NCBI GenBank assembly: GCA_000403215.2
Contig: KE159564.1
Span: 1 to 37,094 of the forward strand
DNA: 37,094 nucleotides
From: Lachnospiraceae bacterium A4
Lineage (GTDB): Bacteria; Bacillota; Clostridia; Lachnospirales; Lachnospiraceae
Direction of reading: 5' to 3'
How positions within the stretch are numbered: the first letter of the stretch is position 1; every line of letters begins with the position of its first letter. The position numbers were made by a program, and so were the translations under genes. Shown one piece after another: positions 25,920 through 34,179 of this stretch. The notes under the pieces are model-generated. The model did no database searches, was not told where the DNA came from, and worked only from the letters and a program-made list of their open reading frames with translations.

Positions 25920-25988
25920 TTACGGCCTTCTTTTCCTGCACCAGCGCAATCTTATATCGGCAGCAAGATTTGCTGTCATCCCGGTCAT
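25920..25988 (-). CDS. Possible 22-aa small protein or leader
   Basis: An ATG frame (MTGMTANLAADIRLRW...) with AGGAGG 11 nt upstream lies between the 15-codon frame and the 141-codon gene. It may be the broken N-terminus of the downstream gene, since that frame is open but lacks a start. Confidence 0.25.
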   Translation of the reverse strand: MTGMTANLAADIRLRWCRKRRP

Positions 25989-25995
25989 GATATAC

Positions 25996-26043
25996 TTATC
26001 CTCCTGCCGGATTCACCTGCCATGGCGGCGTTCTCTGTTTCAT
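25996..26043 (-). CDS. Possible 15-aa leader peptide
   Basis: MKQRTPPWQVNPAGG followed by stop; CAGGAGGTGGAA gives an ideal ribosome site 5 nt before the ATG, and its last codons form the ribosome site of the next small frame. Leader peptide or remnant cannot be told apart. Confidence 0.25.
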   Translation of the reverse strand: MKQRTPPWQVNPAGG

Positions 26044-26182
26044 TTCCACCTCCTGTATAGCTGCACTTTCAGCTTTTTCCTGACACAACCATTATACTAT
26101 ACCGGGCTGCCTGCCGAATCCTGCGTAAATCAATATATTGTTAAATTAGGTCAGCAATGTATTGATTGATTAATCGTGTAAT

Positions 26183-26211
26183 GTTGGCTTTATTTAACAG
26201 TATGTTATAAT
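26183..26211 (+). promoter_or_regulatory. Promoter/operator of the DUF4428 gene (shared-spacer type)
   Basis: TTGGCT (26184-26189), 16-bp spacer, TATAAT (26206-26211). The spacer ends AACAGTATGT, matching AACAATATGA in the promoters at 27182 and 33386, so it likely belongs to the same regulated set. Confidence 0.6.
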
Positions 26212-26330
26212 ATACTGGCAGGGTCCGCATACATCCGGACAGACTGTCAGTTCACCGCGGACACTGTAAAACCATGCGGCAGAAATCTGGGGGAATACAG
26301 AAAACAGACGAAAGAAAAGAGGATAACAGG

Positions 26331-26537
26331 ATGGGATTTTTTGATAAGAAACAATGCGGCATCTGCGGAAATGATGCCGGAAGACTGCTGGCATATACCC
26401 TTAAAGACAACAAACACCTTTGTGACGAATGTTTCCACAAAATATATACGGGATTTATCAGCAAAACCCTGACCTACGGATTCCCTGAAAAACTCCTCCC
26501 CGTAAAGGACATTTTTCCCATCCTTTTTGGTTCTTGA
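26331..26537 (+). CDS. DUF4428 zinc-ribbon protein, short
   Basis: 68 residues beginning MGFFDKKQCGICGND, with a second Cys pair in LCDECFHKIYTG; the two CxxC knuckles match the N-terminal DUF4428 treble-clef-like domain. Longer relatives carry further domains; here the sequence changes character after the second Cys pair (KTLTYGFPEKLLPVKD), so it may be truncated. GAGG precedes this ATG; an upstream in-frame ATG at 26274 has none. Function unknown. Confidence 0.65.
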   Translation: MGFFDKKQCGICGNDAGRLLAYTLKDNKHLCDECFHKIYTGFISKTLTYGFPEKLLPVKDIFPILFGS

Positions 26538-26647
26538 TAACATTCCGGAATCAGGCTTTCATGACAGTCATTCTAATGACAGCGACAGTTTTTCAGGATA
26601 GCGGCAAAAGAAAAATACAGGCACTGAAAGCCTGTAACGGCACACAT

Positions 26648-26684
26648 GGGTTTTCTGCCATTGCAGGAAACCCGCTATTTTTTT
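26648..26684 (+). terminator. Terminator after the DUF4428 gene
   Basis: GGGTTTTC pairs with GGAAACCC, followed by T7 at 26678-26684. Stretch 26538-26778 otherwise holds no convincing gene. Confidence 0.65.
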
Positions 26685-26778
26685 GCATTTACATCCATTT
26701 TATTGAATTCCGGCGAATACAGCCTGAATCCTTCTGCATCCGCCGGCTCCGTGCCACTACAGGGATATCCGTCAGGGC

Positions 26779-27117
26779 TTACTCGTTCCTGTGGTAAAGG
26801 GCTATACATTCATCTATGATGCCCTCGACAATCCGCACCTCCCGGGCCGTAAGCTTATCAAGTTTTTCTGACAGCAGCAGTTTGTCCTTGTCTATAATGT
26901 CACCAGTTAAAATATAGTCCGTGCTGACACCGAGGGCAGAAGCTATCTTCATCAGGTTCTCCGGCCGCATCGCCCGTTTCCCTGACTCCGCATAGGACAC
27001 AAACTGGGTTGTTACTTCTCCCTTTTCTGCAAGTGCCTCCTGTGTCATCCCCAGTTTTTTCCGCCGCTCCATGATCCTTTTTCCTACCTCATTCAAATAC
27101 AGTTCCAGATCTTTCAT
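26779..27117 (-). CDS. XRE-family transcriptional regulator (copy 1)
   Basis: 112 residues: N-terminal Cro/C1-type HTH (about 10-66; GMTQEALAEKGEVTTQFVSYAESGKR is the recognition region) and a short helical C-terminus (KLDKLTAREVRIVEGIIDECIAL), probably a dimerisation tail. The ATG has an AGGAGG site. Its paralog lies at 33529-33873, with the same C-terminal tail. An inverted repeat TGTTG...CAACA covers its own -10 region, consistent with autorepression, and it is divergent from the 244-aa gene. Confidence 0.88.
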   Translation of the reverse strand: MKDLELYLNEVGKRIMERRKKLGMTQEALAEKGEVTTQFVSYAESGKRAMRPENLMKIASALGVSTDYILTGDIIDKDKLLLSEKLDKLTAREVRIVEGIIDECIALYHRNE

Positions 27118-27133
27118 TTTGCTACCTCCTGTT

Positions 27134-27154
27134 TGTTGTTAAATTATATCAACA
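27134..27154. promoter_or_regulatory. Operator-like inverted repeat in the XRE promoter
   Basis: TGTTG at 27134-27138 and CAACA at 27150-27154 form an inverted repeat with 11 nt between. On the minus strand it contains TATAAT, so a bound dimer would block transcription of the XRE gene. Confidence 0.5.
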
Positions 27155-27181
27155 GAATCATTGAAATTTAATCGCTATCTG

Positions 27182-27209
27182 TTGACAAGTTACAACAATA
27201 TGATATAAT
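27182..27209 (+). promoter_or_regulatory. Promoter/operator of the 244-aa gene (shared-spacer type)
   Basis: Perfect TTGACA (27182-27187), 16-bp spacer, perfect TATAAT (27204-27209). TGTTG (27180-27184) and CAACA (27193-27197) form a second inverted repeat over the -35 and spacer. The spacer end ACAATATGA is identical to that of the lipoprotein promoter at 33386-33413. Confidence 0.75.
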
Positions 27210-27365
27210 CTGCTGGATTAGACTTATATACCTTTCTCAGACAGCAGACAGAAAAGGCGGAAACTGAATCCTCCATGTATACTGTTATCATGTGTTTTCG
27301 CGGAAGCAGAAGCCTGCAGTGCATGTGTTATAATCAATATATAATTTACGAGGAGGTTAAAAGAT

Positions 27366-28100
27366 ATGACAGATAAAAGATTTCAACATTTTCCCAGCGG
27401 AAATAACAATATAACTACGATACTACAGCCACCAGTGGCGGCAGAAGCCATGCAGCCATCCTGTCCGTCTTCCGTGACGGCCATGCAAAAATTTATGTTT
27501 GAGTTCGGCAGCGACGGGAACATCCACTCCGTTTCCTTTTTGGGAAATCTTTCCCATGAAGATATCCGCCTGATGCTGGAATCCGTGCGGCAGGAGCTTT
27601 ATGCGGACTGCGGCAGTGCCATATATTCATATTTAAAACAGAATAATATGCCGTATTCCAGCCTGAAAACGGAAATGATTCCGTTAAACAATCAGGAAAT
27701 CATGGAGCGGGCTCGGCGGTTTCTGCAGTTATGCAGCCCGGAAGATTTTGATGTCCGTATCTGCAGAACCGACAATTACTATGCGGTAATGGATCAGCAG
27801 GTAAGGACCCCTGACGGCGGATGTGAAGGATGTTACTATGCCGTGCGGAAATCTGCAGACAACGGAGGCTTCCAATATCGTATTGTCGGGCAGACATATG
27901 CCTGCAGCAGGCCTGATGACACTGATCATGGATATTTTGCAGTCCGCACAGGCAGGGACAGTCAAAAATTTTTTAACCTTGATACTAAGTCTGGGGAGCC
28001 GGTGTTTCCCAGCTTTGGATGCATAGACATCATTGGGGTCCTGATAAACATCGACAGCATCACAACTTCCGGTCAGGCTAAAAAAATAGCGGTAAAATAA
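27366..28100 (+). CDS. Hypothetical protein, 244 aa
   Basis: Soluble protein with a Pro/Ser-rich N-terminus and a mixed fold from about residue 40; several Cys (CSPEDFDVRIC, GGCEGCYYAV) but no zinc motif I can name. No signal peptide. GAGGAGG lies 9 nt before the ATG and a strong, apparently XRE-controlled promoter lies upstream, with a terminator behind. I do not recognise the family. Confidence 0.7.
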   Translation: MTDKRFQHFPSGNNNITTILQPPVAAEAMQPSCPSSVTAMQKFMFEFGSDGNIHSVSFLGNLSHEDIRLMLESVRQELYADCGSAIYSYLKQNNMPYSSLKTEMIPLNNQEIMERARRFLQLCSPEDFDVRICRTDNYYAVMDQQVRTPDGGCEGCYYAVRKSADNGGFQYRIVGQTYACSRPDDTDHGYFAVRTGRDSQKFFNLDTKSGEPVFPSFGCIDIIGVLINIDSITTSGQAKKIAVK

Positions 28101-28111
28101 TTGTCAGCAGT

Positions 28112-28149
28112 AAAAAGGAGGGGGTGGAGTAATATCTATCCCTCTTTTC
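28112..28149 (+). terminator. Terminator after the 244-aa gene
   Basis: AAAAGGAGGG pairs with CCCTCTTTT around a loop of about 17 nt. The right arm supplies the T4. Confidence 0.5.
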
Positions 28150-28225
28150 CATGTTGCCATTTTTCAGTCTGTCCTTAACTTCCTCATTTTAAATTAAACC
28201 TGAACCGTCCCTATTATCTGCTCAA

Positions 28226-28256
28226 TAAAAGGGGAAGGCTTTTTGTCCTTCCCCTT
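28226..28256 (-). terminator. Terminator of the Sel1-repeat operon
   Basis: GGGGAAGG (28231-28238) pairs with CCTTCCCC (28247-28254); on the minus strand it is followed by TTTTATT. It lies directly after the stop of the downstream Sel1 gene. Confidence 0.8.
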
Positions 28257-28258
28257 CA

Positions 28259-29452
28259 TTATTGTACATATACAGGGCATCTGCAAAACGCAAGAAGCCG
28301 CCGTGCCTCTTCATGCCCCTGCTCTGCCGCTTTTTGATACCACTTCGCTGCCTCGGCGGTATCTTTTTTTACGCCCTCTCCCCTGTAATACATATTCCCC
28401 AATTTATACCAGGCTTCCTGATCTCCCTGTTCCGCTGCTGTTCTATACCATTTTGCAGCTTCATCATAGTCCTTTTCCACCCCTTCTCCACAATAGTACA
28501 TATTTCCCATTTGTACCTGGGCAGGCGTATATCCCTTTTCCGCCGATCTTCTGTACCAATATACAGCCCTGGCATAATCCTGTTTTTTAGCCCTGACCTC
28601 CAGATACAGCCCCGCCAGATTATACTGGGCAGATGCAAGTCCACTATATGCTGCTTCCCTGTAGTATCTAAATGCCCATGCATAATTCTTTTTCACACCG
28701 GTTCCGTCACGATACATATTCCCCAGCTTCTCCTGCGCTTCAGCACTTCCCTGTTCTGCCGCTTCCCTGTACCATTTTTCCGCTTTACCGTAATCCTGAA
28801 CGACTCCCCTGGCTTCCAGATACATTCCGGCCAGATTATACTGGGCGGATACATATCCCCACCATGCTGCTTTGGTGTACCATTTAAGCGCCTCGGTATA
28901 ATCCCTTTCCACGCCGATTCCGTCATGGTACATATTCCCCAGCTTCTCCTGCGCCTCGGCACTTCCCCGCTCCGCCGCTTTTCTATACCATTTTACAGCC
29001 TCGGCATAATCCTGCCCTGCCCCCTTCCCTGTATAATACGTTTCCCCCATATGATACCAGGCAATTGTATTCCCCTGCTCCGCCGCTTTTCTGTACCACT
29101 TAAATGCTTCATCATAATCGGCCCCGTTTTCCCGGGATCTATACAGATTCCCCAGTTCGACCTGTGCGCGGGTATATCCCTGCTCCGCTGCCATCATAAG
29201 CCACTTTTCCGCTGCAGCATAATCCCGTCCGGCTTCGTCTCCGATATAGTACAAAATTCCTAACTTTAACTGGGCAATGACATCCCCCTGTTCAGCGGAA
29301 TCCCTGTAATGGCTTATAGTTTCAGGATAACCGGTATCATCTGTTTCGTCCTCCTGTAGTTCCCAGTCATCTTCATTTTCTTCTGCTGTTTCATCACTAT
29401 CCGCAGGATCAATTTCATGTCTTTCTATTATTTCCTCATATCTCCCGTACAA
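28259..29452 (-). CDS. Sel1-like repeat (SLR) protein, about ten repeats
   Basis: 397 residues. After an acidic N-terminus (about 1-45) come about ten 36-residue Sel1-type TPR-like repeats, each with the pattern AEQGxxxAQxxLGNMYxxGxGVxxDYxEAxKWYRKA; some blocks alternate (AEAQEKLGNMY with ASAQYNLAGMYL), indicating duplication of a two-repeat unit. No signal peptide, so presumably cytoplasmic. SLR solenoids bind proteins; partners are unknown. It follows another SLR gene by 58 bp in the same direction. Confidence 0.9.
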   Translation of the reverse strand: MYGRYEEIIERHEIDPADSDETAEENEDDWELQEDETDDTGYPETISHYRDSAEQGDVIAQLKLGILYYIGDEAGRDYAAAEKWLMMAAEQGYTRAQVELGNLYRSRENGADYDEAFKWYRKAAEQGNTIAWYHMGETYYTGKGAGQDYAEAVKWYRKAAERGSAEAQEKLGNMYHDGIGVERDYTEALKWYTKAAWWGYVSAQYNLAGMYLEARGVVQDYGKAEKWYREAAEQGSAEAQEKLGNMYRDGTGVKKNYAWAFRYYREAAYSGLASAQYNLAGLYLEVRAKKQDYARAVYWYRRSAEKGYTPAQVQMGNMYYCGEGVEKDYDEAAKWYRTAAEQGDQEAWYKLGNMYYRGEGVKKDTAEAAKWYQKAAEQGHEEARRLLAFCRCPVYVQ

Positions 29453-29510
29453 AGTTCACACCCCCATTTCCGGTTTTATGAAAGATGCTGTTTTACATAA
29501 TTATACAGTT

Positions 29511-30719
29511 TTATCTGGTTTTTATAAATTCTGCGCCGTATTCCGTAAAGGGGTTCTTATTTTTTTCTTTACATAACTGTATGTAATTCCGGGTTACGGA
29601 AGATACAAATTTATCGTAGTCGCCTGACCGGATTGTTACCATATAACAATGCCTGGCTCCTTTCCTTATTCTGTGTGTCACTTCCGTCCGCATGATGAAA
29701 TCCATGTCGTCATCCTCTCCTACCCCGATCCCGCCCAGATATTCTCCCCGTGCATTATTGCCAAACATAATAAACGGGACTTTCATTGTCGTGGATGACA
29801 CTGCTAAAGCAACTTTATGCTGGTCCCATGATTCAAGCTGCTGGGTCTTCGCAATAACAACAGGCCTGTCAAAATTATTTACAACCTGAATAACACAATC
29901 CTGAATAACTTCATTATATTCATTTTGTATATCTTCCCAGCTGTCTTTCTCCACACCCTGGCGGACCGGATACATGACTTCCACATATTTTCTATACCAC
30001 TCCGCAGCCGTGACGAAATTCTTCTCCACCCCTTCACCCCTGCAGTACATGTTTCCCAGGCTCTTCCAGGCTGCCGCAACCCCCTGCCCTGCTGCCTTCC
30101 TGTACCATTTCAGTGCCTCGGCATAATCCTGTTCCACTCCGTGACCGTATCTATACAGGTCACCTAAATTGCTTTTGGCTTTGCCGTTTCCCTGTTCCAC
30201 TGCTTTCCGGAACCATTTCAGCGCTTCGGCATAATCCTGTTCCACTCCATAGCCATTTGCGTATAATATACCCAAATTGTTCTGCGCATTATCACATCCC
30301 TGCCCTGCCGCTTTCCGGAACCACTTCAGCGCCTCGGCATAGTCCTGCTTTATGTTATAGGACCCATAATAAAATTGTACCTCGACATTGCCGTTTTTCT
30401 GACGTTCTGATATCCGATAGCGCTTCAGCGCCCCTGCATAATCCGGAATCCTTATTTCATAGCCAATTGCATATAAGGTGCCTAAAATATTCTGTGCCTT
30501 ATCATATCCCTGCTCTGCTGCCTTACGGAACCATCTCAGCGCTTCGCAATAATTTCTCCTTACGCCCTCTCCGTTATAAAAAATGTTTCCGAGCGCGCAT
30601 TGCGCCTGTACATTCCCCTCATCAGCCTGTTTTAGTAATCTCTCTATGCCTTCCTGCCCTGGCATATCCGGCAGGCCGCTTTTCCCGGGAGTGGTCTGCC
30701 TGCTTTTCTTCATATTCAC
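29511..30719 (-). CDS. Sel1-like repeat protein with unknown C-terminal domain
   Basis: 402 residues: about six Sel1 repeats (residues 25-260; GNVQAQCALGNIFYNGEGV, ALKWFRKA), one of them degenerate, then a different C-terminal domain of about 130 residues (VIQVVNNFDRPVVIAKTQQL, MDFIMRTEVTHRI) that I cannot assign. No signal peptide. The GTG at 30719 is the first start; the AGGAGG upstream is better spaced for an ATG in another phase (30728), so translation start is uncertain. Confidence 0.85.
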   Translation of the reverse strand: MNMKKSRQTTPGKSGLPDMPGQEGIERLLKQADEGNVQAQCALGNIFYNGEGVRRNYCEALRWFRKAAEQGYDKAQNILGTLYAIGYEIRIPDYAGALKRYRISERQKNGNVEVQFYYGSYNIKQDYAEALKWFRKAAGQGCDNAQNNLGILYANGYGVEQDYAEALKWFRKAVEQGNGKAKSNLGDLYRYGHGVEQDYAEALKWYRKAAGQGVAAAWKSLGNMYCRGEGVEKNFVTAAEWYRKYVEVMYPVRQGVEKDSWEDIQNEYNEVIQDCVIQVVNNFDRPVVIAKTQQLESWDQHKVALAVSSTTMKVPFIMFGNNARGEYLGGIGVGEDDDMDFIMRTEVTHRIRKGARHCYMVTIRSGDYDKFVSSVTRNYIQLCKEKNKNPFTEYGAEFIKTR

Positions 30720-30804
30720 TATTCATATATCCTCCTACTTTTTTATGGCAGGCAGCCCTTCACCGGAATGCCTGCTGCCCCTTTCCTGCTGCCGGGGCAG
30801 CAGG

Positions 30805-32148
30805 TTAACTTTCCCCTTCCGCCACGACAAATTCCCCGGATGCAGGATCATAATCATAAACGATACTGTAGTATCCTTCCCCGCCTTCGTGCGGCTGCGC
30901 GATAAACCGGCCGTCCTCTGTCTTCCTGAAATCGGCATGCTGCCCGGATACTTCAGGCTGGTATGCCTTCCCGTCCTTTACCCCGTACAGCCAGGTTTCC
31001 TGTCCGTCTGCCCCGCCTATCATAAGAAATTCTGCGGTTCCGGCATTTATGGTCAGTTTCCTAGTCATGCCGGGATACATGCCCCCGTAAGCATATATTT
31101 TTGGAAATGTGTCAATGACGGAAACCGTGCCGTCCGAACCGGCGTAATAAATAATGGCATCTGACAGGTCAATCCCGTCATCCGTCCCCGTTATTCCGAA
31201 AGCCTCCATGCTTCCATTCCCGTCGAAATCATCACACACAAAATACAGTTCATTTTCAGATCCCGCTGCCGACCGGAATGCCTGTTTTAAACGGATTTCA
31301 TCCGGCATTCCTTCCTGCGGGGTATACTGGTCAAACGGAGTCAGCTCAATGGCCACAGCCTGGTATCCGGCACAGATATCCTGTGCTTCCGCCTCCGTAA
31401 TATGGGACATCCTGTCAAAGTCCAGCCCTTCCGCCCTGTCATAATGATCCTCCTGGGTGCTGTGGAACCATGGATTGTCCCTGTCCTGCATCTGGTCAAA
31501 TGCCACGATCTCATCCGGATGCAGACTGCCCGTATCAGGATCGATACTGTAATGTATCTGTGTACTGTTGCTTGCACCGCTCGAAGCCCAGTAATAAACT
31601 GTATTATCAGCGCACAGGTAATAACAGTATCTCTCGCCGCTTGTGGCTGCATGGACCGCCACGCCGTCCGCAAAGGTGTACAGGTCGTATATCAGGCCTT
31701 TCTCCGCGGCTTCCATGGTGCTGACCAGCAGCTCCGGCACCCCGTTTCCGTCCAGGTCCGTCAGGGCGTAGCCCGCATCGGACAGGTCTTTCACAGAGGT
31801 ATAGTCCCAGTAAAACATATAGCTTACATCCTCCGTATGGTCCCATCCTCCCATGATTTTGTAATAAAACATGTCCAGTATCCCGTTATAGGCAGTATCT
31901 GCACTGTCTGTAACGTCCGCACTGTCCGCATCGCTGTTTCCGATATCTTCCGTCTCCGAAAAAGGCTCCTGTACTATGGATTCCTGTATAACAGGTTTCG
32001 CTGTCCCTTCCGGTATAACATGGGCACTGGCTGGTGCCTCCTGTATACTGCCGTCCGTATCCTCCCCTGCACTGCCGCCTTCCGCGCATCCGGAAACCAT
32101 TACGCTGCAGGCAGCCACGGCAAGGGACATTATCAAATATTTTTTCAT
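30805..32148 (-). CDS. Lipoprotein with FG-GAP/VCBS-like repeats
   Basis: 447 residues. A type II signal peptide MKKYLIMSLAVAACSVMVSGC gives a lipidated Cys, then an acidic Ser/Asp-rich linker and a beta-rich body. Two DxDGNG calcium-type loops (DLDGNGVPELLVS and DFDGNGSMEAFGI) indicate FG-GAP/VCBS-like blades. It should be anchored outside the cell. I start it at 32148 (AAGG 8 nt upstream) rather than the earlier ATG at 32208. It lies 62 bp after the other lipoprotein and is likely co-transcribed. Confidence 0.82.
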   Translation of the reverse strand: MKKYLIMSLAVAACSVMVSGCAEGGSAGEDTDGSIQEAPASAHVIPEGTAKPVIQESIVQEPFSETEDIGNSDADSADVTDSADTAYNGILDMFYYKIMGGWDHTEDVSYMFYWDYTSVKDLSDAGYALTDLDGNGVPELLVSTMEAAEKGLIYDLYTFADGVAVHAATSGERYCYYLCADNTVYYWASSGASNSTQIHYSIDPDTGSLHPDEIVAFDQMQDRDNPWFHSTQEDHYDRAEGLDFDRMSHITEAEAQDICAGYQAVAIELTPFDQYTPQEGMPDEIRLKQAFRSAAGSENELYFVCDDFDGNGSMEAFGITGTDDGIDLSDAIIYYAGSDGTVSVIDTFPKIYAYGGMYPGMTRKLTINAGTAEFLMIGGADGQETWLYGVKDGKAYQPEVSGQHADFRKTEDGRFIAQPHEGGEGYYSIVYDYDPASGEFVVAEGES

Positions 32149-32210
32149 CTGTGCATCCTTTTCCTCCATACAAAACATCAGCCGCCGCGGAACCACTTTT
32201 TCCAGCACGG

Positions 32211-33341
32211 CTATTCTTCAGTTACGTTTGTCTCATATTCATATTTCTCGACATTCTTCGTGACACACTTGTTGAACATCGTATCCAGGTCTTCGAAGCC
32301 TACATAATAATAGTCCCCCCTCCAGAATAAGTCCCCGCTGGATAAGGATTTTGTAAAGGCCGAACCCTCTGGCATCTCATACCTGCTCAGATCGACGCTG
32401 CATGTCCCGTCCTTTAACAGGAGCAGGTCCTCGAACCTTCCATATGTATAAAAATAAAGCTTCTGATCCCCGTCCGGATACTCCATGTCCACATCCTCAA
32501 TCCGGTACAGCACATAAACTGCGTTGTGGTCGCTGCCGTCCATGCCCGGCTTTAATGACAGGAAATAATTCCCGATGAATTTCACCTCTGTGACCGTATC
32601 CCAGTCCTTCGCCTGGATGGCATCCTCGATCTGGTGTTTCATTTTTTCCATGAGATCGGAAGGTATCTGCGAAAGCTCCGAGACATACCTGTCACATTCC
32701 GGCACTACAAATTCCTTCGTGTCCCCTTCTGCCACATACCCCTTTTCCAGAAGCTGGTCTGCATCAAATTCCGCAGTCACGGTAACGGTATCTCCCACGG
32801 TAAGAGCCTGATCCCTGTCGAGCGAATAGGTGACGAACACCGGGGCGCTGTTTCCATATCTGACAGAGGCTTTTACATCAGGGGCGATTCCCGTAAACTC
32901 CACCTCCACATTTTCAAACAGATCCGCCTGCTCAATCTCCTTAAGTCCTTCGACCGTATACTTTTTCTCACCTGCCGCAAACTTTATCTTATAATCCTCG
33001 ACAGATTCATTGTCCACGACAGATGTCACGGTCACCTCGTCCCCGTTGGACAGGTTTTCCCGAGGGGATATCTTGTAGGATACTGCCTCTTCTATCGTCA
33101 TCACCCTGCCCAGCAGCGACAGGTCCTCCGAGTCCCCATCGATGCCCGCGGCCTCAAATGCTGCATCCTCCCAGAAATATTCGTCCGCAATACGCGCCGT
33201 ACCCTGTCCGTCCACACCGTTAAATTCCAGTGTAAGCCCGTCCATGACATCAATCTCCGTCTTTCCGCATCCGCCCACCGAGCATGCCATCAGTCCCGCA
33301 AGGGCGCACATGGCGATTATTTTTGTCAGTTTCTTTTTCAT
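32211..33341 (-). CDS. Putative lipoprotein with repeated beta domains
   Basis: 376 residues; signal peptide MKKKLTKIIAMCALAGLMAC with lipobox SVGGC, then two Ig-like beta units (LTLEFNGVDGQGTARI and VEVEFTGIAPDVKASVRY, with TVGDTVTVTAEFDAD) and an alpha/beta C-terminal domain. No family name can be given with confidence. GAGG precedes the ATG. Its promoter belongs to the shared-spacer set controlled, I infer, by the XRE paralogs. Confidence 0.8.
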   Translation of the reverse strand: MKKKLTKIIAMCALAGLMACSVGGCGKTEIDVMDGLTLEFNGVDGQGTARIADEYFWEDAAFEAAGIDGDSEDLSLLGRVMTIEEAVSYKISPRENLSNGDEVTVTSVVDNESVEDYKIKFAAGEKKYTVEGLKEIEQADLFENVEVEFTGIAPDVKASVRYGNSAPVFVTYSLDRDQALTVGDTVTVTAEFDADQLLEKGYVAEGDTKEFVVPECDRYVSELSQIPSDLMEKMKHQIEDAIQAKDWDTVTEVKFIGNYFLSLKPGMDGSDHNAVYVLYRIEDVDMEYPDGDQKLYFYTYGRFEDLLLLKDGTCSVDLSRYEMPEGSAFTKSLSSGDLFWRGDYYYVGFEDLDTMFNKCVTKNVEKYEYETNVTEE

Positions 33342-33385
33342 TCTCTTTTTTCCTCCGTCGTATTTTTATTTTATTGGACGAATAG

Positions 33386-33413
33386 AGTATATCATATTGT
33401 TAACTTTTGTCAA
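33386..33413 (-). promoter_or_regulatory. Promoter/operator of the lipoprotein operon (shared-spacer type)
   Basis: Minus-strand TTGACA (33408-33413), 16-bp spacer, TATACT (33386-33391). TGTTGAC and GTTAACA form an inverted repeat over the -35. The last nine spacer bases ACAATATGA match the promoter at 27182-27209. Confidence 0.75.
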
Positions 33414-33528
33414 CATTACACGAATATTTTCCTTGAAACCTACAGGAACATGTATTAATATTGAAAACAGGAGTTCTGATTATATGCGCAGATAGTTTGC
33501 TATATGTATGGAATATTCCTATCGATTC

Positions 33529-33873
33529 TTATTTGTTCTGATGATTCAGGGCAATGCATTCATCAATAATGCCTTCAACCATCCGCATTTCCGTTGCTGT
33601 AAGCTTTTCCAGTTTTTCCGCAAGCAGTAATCTGTCCTTATCAACCACATTACCCGTAAGAATATAATCCACGCTCACGCCGAACACTGAAGCCATCCTT
33701 ACAATATTTTCCCAATTTATTGTTCTTTTTCCTGTTTCCATATAGGAAACATACTGCGTTGTATGCCCGATTTTTTCCGCGAGTTCCTTTTGTGTCAGTC
33801 CCATCCTTTTCCTCTGCTCCATAATCCTTTTACCTACTTCTCCCAATTGTACATTTAGTTCCGGCCCAGACAT
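33529..33873 (-). CDS. XRE-family transcriptional regulator (copy 2)
   Basis: 114 residues, paralogous over its whole length to the protein at 26779-27117: EVGKRIMEQRKRMGLTQKEL, HTTQYVSYMETGKR, VSVDYILTG and the tail MVEGIIDECIALNHQ. Cro/C1-type HTH plus helical tail. The two copies bracket a 6.4-kb block of SLR and lipoprotein genes. Differences in the recognition helix (TTQF versus TTQY, SYAESG versus SYMETG) are small, so they may share operators. Confidence 0.88.
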   Translation of the reverse strand: MSGPELNVQLGEVGKRIMEQRKRMGLTQKELAEKIGHTTQYVSYMETGKRTINWENIVRMASVFGVSVDYILTGNVVDKDRLLLAEKLEKLTATEMRMVEGIIDECIALNHQNK

Positions 33874-33912
33874 TTCCGTATACCTCCGTTTTCTTTATAT
33901 TTATTAATACTA

Positions 33913-33940
33913 CATATTGTTATGTTTATATTTGTCAACA
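33913..33940 (-). promoter_or_regulatory. Operator-like site upstream of XRE copy 2
   Basis: On the minus strand TGTTGACA (33933-33940) is followed by AACAATATG, the same elements as in the shared-spacer promoters, but with extra bases between them, so the -35/-10 distance is longer. This may make it a weak or differently regulated promoter. Confidence 0.45.
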
Positions 33941-34063
33941 CAACAAATCAGTCTGTTCTTCCCCGCCCGGATAAAACCGGCCATAACCATCGGAGCTGCG
34001 TCATACTCCTGCTGCCGTTAGGCAGAAATGATTTTAACAAAAAACTAATCATACTTTAAGCTG

Positions 34064-34091
34064 TTGACAATATTCCACAAGGCGGTATAAA
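34064..34091 (+). promoter_or_regulatory. Promoter of the transglutaminase-like gene
   Basis: TTGACA (34064-34069), 16-bp spacer, TATAAA (34086-34091). It shares the TGTTGACA start and spacer length with the other promoters of this block but not the rest of the spacer. Confidence 0.6.
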
Positions 34092-34179
34092 ATTAACTTG
34101 CAGAATAAATTTCTTCACTGAAATAGTGAGGAATTTGAAAAGTGCACTAAAGGGAAATAAGAAAGAGGAGGCATTATTG

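Noticed and set aside
26534-26797. 87-codon plus-strand frame after the DUF4428 gene
   Set aside because: It runs through a terminator hairpin and into the 3' end of the XRE gene; no ribosome site.
28262-29263. 333-codon frame antisense to the Sel1-repeat gene
   Set aside because: An open antisense frame is expected opposite a repetitive Sel1 gene; repeats in it simply mirror the coding repeats.
28259-29452. Regular repeats considered as a CRISPR array
   Set aside because: The period is about 108 bp, in phase with codons, and translates into Sel1 repeats; no short palindromic repeat-spacer pattern occurs anywhere in the window.
30735-30805. GC-rich CAGCAGG/CCTGCTG palindromes between the Sel1 and lipoprotein genes
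   Set aside because: Strong hairpin potential but no U-run on the minus strand, so not called as a terminator.
31402-32307. 301-codon plus-strand frame antisense to the lipoprotein genes
   Set aside because: The minus-strand genes have clear lipoboxes, DxDGNG loops and ribosome sites; the antisense frame has none.
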